Below, piece after piece: positions 60,086 to 64,000 of a DNA stretch of 64,000 nt. The notes beneath the pieces are model-generated. The model was not told the DNA's origin. It searched no databases and saw only the letters and a list, made by a program, of their open reading frames with translations. Origin of the DNA: Mytilus californianus (taxonomy: Eukaryota; Mollusca; Bivalvia; Mytilida; Mytilidae); contig NW_026262582.1 of NCBI RefSeq assembly GCF_021869535.1, forward strand, positions 56,804,851-56,868,850. Reading direction: 5' to 3'. The position numbers and the translations under genes are program-made. Each line of letters opens with the position of its first letter. Position 1 is the stretch's first letter.

Positions 60086-61015
60086 TCAATAACCGTTTTT
60101 GCGTGACCAAAGCACTGGCAACTGGGATGGTGATACTCTCTGGGACTTACAGTACACGAACAGAGATGTCGACCCGGTAGTAGTTATAAGATTAACTGTA
60201 CCATTGTTCCTGTGCTGCGACAGATGTGTATTTCGACAACTCATATTATGTCCGTTCAGTGATTCTCGAGGCCAAAACCCAACACAAAAGTTGCAGAGCT
60301 GAAAAACCATAGAGGACCTAAAGTCGACCCGAATCAGCACAAGGAATCGAAGCTTTCACGAAGGAGTTAATTCCTTTATTTCAATGATTTCCCAACTTTT
60401 ATATAAGTAATGAAAAAAATATCCGTATTTTAATGCTAATACCTAATTAGTGGCTACTGTGCAAGTGATCTACCCGGGGACTGATAGTTCACTAACAAAT
60501 GTTTCGGCCCAACGGCCCGGTGGTAACATTGACGGTGAATTGTTCTGCTCCAGATGCGCTTTCGACTCTTAATGCTGAACGTGTAAAAATGGATGCCTTT
60601 TATGACAGCGGACATAAGATTGATTGATTGACTTTTGGTTGTTTGAAGTCCAGTTGCAAATATTTCACGTCGTTCAGGACGAGAACAAATAATCAATAAA
60701 TATATGTCCTGTAAAAAGGTCGTCTGGGATGAAGTTCTGGAAATTTGGACTGCCCCTGAAAAATGAGGATAAGTTGGGAAGGGACTATTTTCCTTGCAAC
60801 AGATCACCTTTGGACCCCTCAAAGAGTTATTGTAAGGGTTGTTAACGTGCAGAGAGCGTGGCATACTCTCTACATGAGGCATCAGATTTAACGTCACTAT
60901 TCTAACCGGACGTGGCTGCGTATTTATACATTCCGCAAGCCAAAGCAGACGCCCCACTTTGGCAAGGTTTTTACTGCCGGTCGGAAGAAGACCAAGGGTG
61001 TCCATATTTCTATTC
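60086..61015 (-). other. GC-richer segment with a 183-codon minus-strand frame, unidentified
   Basis: The segment is distinctly richer in GC than its neighbours. The longest minus frame (60454-61005) starts MDTLGLLPTGSKNLAKVGRL and ends HLLVNYQSPGRSLAQ. It has no signal peptide, membrane helix or motif I recognise. A shorter plus frame (60099-60302) and a minus frame (60086-60340) overlap each other. The words GGTCTACCCGGG-like, TTTCGGCCCAACGGCCCGGT and GTCGACCCG suggest a dispersed repeat or the remnant of an element rather than a host gene. The strand of any true coding is undecided. Confidence 0.3.
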
Positions 61016-61027
61016 CCTAGTCACCCT

Positions 61028-61063
61028 TGTGATGTTTTTTTTTTTGGGGGGGGGGGGGGGGGC
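61028..61063. repeat. T-tract followed by G-tract
   Basis: About 10 T followed by about 18 G, then CAGATATATA. A homopolymer pair like this is prone to length errors and slippage. Confidence 0.9.
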
Positions 61064-61092
61064 AGATATATATTAGAAGGTTAATCAAAACA

Positions 61093-61308
61093 TCGTTTCT
61101 CGTTTTTTATATAGATTAGACCGTTGGTTTTCCCGTTTGAATGGTTTTACACTTGTAATTTTTGGGGCCCTTTATAGCTTGCTGTTCGGTGTGAGCCAAG
61201 GCTCCGTGTTGAAGACCGTACTTTGACCTATAATGGTTTACTTTTATAAATTTTGACTTGGATGGATAGTTGTCTCATTGACACTCATACCACATCTTCT
61301 TATATCTA
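61093..61308 (+). mobile_element. Tail-repeat copy (subfamily B)
   Basis: Closely matches the 3' part of the 881 bp element at 27318-28198: CGTTTTTTATATAGATTAGA, GCTCCGTGTTGAAGACCGTA, TAATGGTTTACTTTTATAAA, ending CATACCACATCTTCTTATAT. 5'-truncated. Confidence 0.88.
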
Positions 61309-61408
61309 TAGAAGAGAGCATACAGAAAGAATAAGAATAAGAAATCTGGGAATAAAAGAGATGCTTCTTCATTAAAAAGAAGGAGGAGAGCGCTCACAAG
61401 CATGTGCT

Positions 61409-61591
61409 ACATTCTGTATACGCTTGTCCCAAGTCAGGAGACTGTAATTTAGTGGTTTTCGTTAGCTCTCTCTATGAGTTTTACTTTGTTGAAGGCCGTA
61501 CAATGACCTGTAGTTGCTTACATCTACGTCTTTTGGTCTCTGGTGGATAGTTGTCTCATGGGCAAACATACCACATCTTCTTATTTTTATT
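61409..61591 (+). mobile_element. Tail-repeat copy (subfamily A), internally deleted
   Basis: Begins ACATTCTGTATACGCTTGTC, runs through CCCAAGTCAGGAGACTGTAA, then jumps past about 140 bp of the full tail to TTGTTGAAGGCCGTACAATG, and ends CATACCACATCTTCTTATTT. Confidence 0.85.
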
Positions 61592-61987
61592 TTGAAAGTT
61601 GAACAAATATAAGTTTCTGATTCATTTCTATGCATAAATTTGTAAACAATCTAAATTCAGGCTTATAAAGTGATCGAATCTGTTGGAAAGATTGGAAAGG
61701 TTGTGTGCATAATAATTTCATACCATATTTTAGTCGTCTATTGAGGTATGATGGTGAAAAAAAAGATATAGCACTATCACCTTCGTTGTTATTACAATCT
61801 TCCTTTTTTTCATCAAAATCAGCAACTATTATCATTGAAATATTCTGCAATTACGATTATCTTTCAAGTGATTTGTCCACAAGTTAGCATTGGTTTTTTT
61901 TTTTAGTTACGATTATCTTCCTAAAATTTTCGATGGCTATTATTTCGGTATCGAAGCCATATATGATATTTATAAAACACACACAAA
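61592..61987. other. Unannotated sequence
   Basis: Frames of 60-87 codons on opposite strands overlap and lack motifs. Confidence 0.4.
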
Positions 61988-62822
61988 ACAAGAGTGCACA
62001 CGCTGAAATGTCTCGCCTACTATACTGACCATTAATTTTATGTTGATAGTCCTACATATAAAGTTTTACTACAAGTATCACATTAACATTTATGATCCAA
62101 GAAAATGAGGTCAAGGTCAGATAAACCAAGCCGGAAATACATGTACACCTTTAATACAATCCCTCCCTACACAGAATATAGATGACCTATTGCTTATAGT
62201 ATAAAAGAAACAGACCAAACCATGGAAATTCTATACTGACCAATGAACCATGAAAATGAAGTCAAGGTCATTTGAACCCTGCAAGACAGTCATGTACACC
62301 TTAAAATCATTCCATGCATCAAATATAGTTGACCTATTGCTTAAGGTATCTAAGAAAAAAGTTAAACAGGAAAACTGAACATTGACCAATCAACCTTGAA
62401 AATGAGGTGAAGGTCAGATGATACCTGCCAGACAGACATATAGACCTTACAATCATTCCATACACCAAATATAGTTGACCTATTGCTTCAAGTTTAAGAA
62501 AAACAGACCAAAACACAATAAAACTGAACATAAGCAATGAACCATGAAAATGAGGTCAAGGTCAAATAAAACCTGCCAGACTGACATGTACATCATTAAA
62601 TATTTCCATACACCAAATATAGTTGACCTACTGCATACAGTATAAGAAAAACAGACCAAAACACGAAAACTTAACATTGAGCAATGAACCGTGAAAATGA
62701 GGTCAAGGTCAAATAAAGCCTGCCAGACTGACATGAACATCGTAAAATATTTCCATACACCAGATACAGTTGATCTATTGCACACAGTATTAGAAAAACA
62801 GACCAAAACACAATAAATTGCT
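61988..62822. mobile_element. Second tandem-module element (~147 bp modules)
   Basis: The left end ACAAGAGTGC...GCTGAAATGTCTCGCCT is the same as at 14811, followed by the same single-copy leader (TTTTACTACAAGTATCACAT) and then about five modules with AATGAGGTCAAGGTCA and ATATAGTTGACCTATTGC (GTTGACC at 62328, 62474 and 62622). The right inverted end seen in the 14811-15681 copy is absent; the last module runs into a different repeat at 62822. The 165-codon minus frame at 62480-62977 is a by-product of the modules. Confidence 0.8.
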
Positions 62823-63300
62823 ACGCTGAGCGCAGCTGGATACGACCGCAGAGGTCCAACCCTGAACAGTTGGGGCAAAAATGGACACAATATTCGCGCT
62901 TGATACAGGTCTGAATTTGGATTGTAATTCAATATTTGACACATAATAGGTTTTTGACACAGAATAACTGTAGACAAAGAACTTAGAATTGGTAATATGA
63001 TTTGAATTTATATTCAATTTTTTGCTTTTGTGCAATACACTATGCTGTTGCGAATTGCACCCCCCCTCCAAAAAAAAAAAAAATTTACCCCCCTTTTTTT
63101 TGCTCTTGTACAATACACTATGCTGTTGCTAATTGACCCCCCCCCCCCCCTTTCTTTTTCAAAAAAAAAAATATTTGAAGAAATTTTCTTTTTGATTTCT
63201 GAAATCTTGAGGAGAAAAAATTGTCCCCACCCCCAATTTTTTTTAACCTCCCCCCCTTTTTCCAAAAAAAAATTCTTTCCCTCAAGATATGGTCATAATC
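62823..63300. repeat. Dispersed repeat with A/C homopolymer blocks
   Basis: Starts GCTACGCTGAGCGCAGCTGG, ATACGACCGCAGAGGTCCAA and CCCTGAACAGTTGGGGCAAA, which I recall as a common mussel repeat. It is followed by a twofold repeated GTGCAATACACTATGCTGTT / GTACAATACACTATGCTGTT segment and runs of C, A and T (63058-63270). Glycine/phenylalanine/lysine-rich frames here are homopolymer artefacts. Confidence 0.6.
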
Positions 63301-63500
63301 TCAATTCAAATTTCCATGGAGTTTGCAACCATAATAACCCATTTAAATACATCATAAAAGTCTTAAAATAGGAAATGACATACATAATCATGGCTAAAAT
63401 TAATATACCTTAATCAGCATTTTTAAAATTATTACAAATAGTAACTTCTAAAAATAAATTGACAGCTAATCACCTCAAGACAATACAACATTTCTTTATA
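63301..63500. other. Unannotated AT-rich sequence
   Basis: No feature is supported. Confidence 0.4.
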
Positions 63501-63905
63501 CATACTTTAAAAGCAGTGTAAGGGAGGTAATCCAAACACAAAACATTGTACTTAAAAGTAATTGTCCATTAACCAGGACACCCTTGTTTTTTCTCACTTT
63601 TTTGCCCCTAATTCCTCAACAGTTTGAGCCATAACCCCCTAAAGCCAATCCTAAACATCCCTTTGTGGTATGGAAACTTGTGGTATAATTTCAGAGAGAT
63701 CCATACACCGTTCCACAAGTTATTGTCATGAAACTAGAAAAATGCTTATTTGGGCCCCTTTTTGGCTCCTAATTCCTAAACTGTTAGGACCATAACCTCC
63801 ATAACAATCCCAACCTTCCTTTTGTGGTTATAAACATTGTGTTTAAATTTTATAGATTTCTATTTCTAATACTAAAGTTATTGTTCGGAAACCAAATATC
63901 TTCGG
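63501..63905 (+). repeat. Tandem repeat, ~160 bp unit, about two copies
   Basis: Two related units each contain a GCCCCTAATTCCT or GGCTCCTAATTCCT start, then GAGCCATAACC or GACCATAACC, CATCCCTTTGTGG or CTTCCTTTTGTGG, and a GTTATTGTCATGAAAC or GTTATTGTTCGGAAAC end. Noncoding and distinct from the 147 bp module family. Confidence 0.75.
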
Positions 63906-64000
63906 ACGATGTGAACTATGACCACTGAACCATGAAAATGAGGTCAAGGTCAGATGACACCTGCCAGTTGGACATGTACACCTTACAATCATTACATACA
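63906..64000. repeat. Start of another ~147 bp module, cut by the window end
   Basis: GACCACTGAACCATGAAAAT, GAGGTCAAGGTCAGATGACA and GGACATGTACACCTTACAAT match the module of 14811-15681 and 61988-62822. Confidence 0.85.

Noticed and set aside
62480..63265. Long minus frames (165, 107 and 83 codons)
   Set aside because: They lie over the ~147 bp modules and over homopolymer runs; repeats and low-complexity sequence explain them.

Overview
This is AT-rich nuclear DNA of an animal, most likely a bivalve mollusc and probably a marine mussel. The placement rests on dispersed repeats I recognise from memory as bivalve-type: tandem ~147 bp modules carrying a GAGGTCAAGGTCA word, a tail repeat ending near CATACCACATCTTC, and the TAGCTCACCTGGCC repeat. 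No database was searched. I see no complete host gene, no rRNA or canonical tRNA gene and no bacterial feature. Nearly every supportable feature is a transposable element, a piece of one, or a tandem repeat.

Layout. 1-13 kb is mostly unannotatable AT-rich sequence with a minus-strand LINE 3' end, a 48 bp minisatellite, a 476 bp terminal-inverted-repeat (TIR) element, a dense GGAAC/GTTCC word cluster, a 38/30 bp minisatellite grown inside a dispersed tail repeat, one possible host exon on the minus strand (about 11.63-11.83 kb) and a second LINE 3' end. 13-16 kb holds a reverse-transcriptase fragment followed by its tandem 3' region and tail, then a tandem-repeat-bearing MITE. 16.3-19.7 kb is a 3.36 kb TIR element (CAC...GTG ends, 5 bp target duplication, subterminal TTTTTTCGAGTG motifs) with other repeats nested in it. 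20.7-29.3 kb is a graveyard of non-LTR retrotransposons, several opened by later insertions whose target-site duplications can be read.

29.5-56.6 kb is one tandem array: twelve head-to-tail copies of a ~2,386 bp noncoding unit, very similar in the interior and more diverged at both edges. It starts and ends at the same phase of the unit and is bracketed by two direct copies of a 213 bp TIR element. The bracketing copies have chimeric flanks (LINE outside, array unit inside), and the LINE reading frame resumes on the far side 27.5 kb away. The simplest reading is that a circular multimer of the unit integrated by homologous recombination between a MITE in the LINE and the same MITE in the circle. 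This is the most interesting structure in the window.

56.8-64 kb has the displaced LINE 3' end, small minisatellites, an (AT)n tract, a GC-richer segment with an uncharacterised 183-codon minus-strand reading frame, more tail repeats, a second tandem-module element and simple homopolymer-rich repeats.

The elements interact as a nested stack rather than as a pathway. All reverse-transcriptase pieces seen are truncated, frameshifted or missing catalytic residues, so no element here looks able to move by itself.
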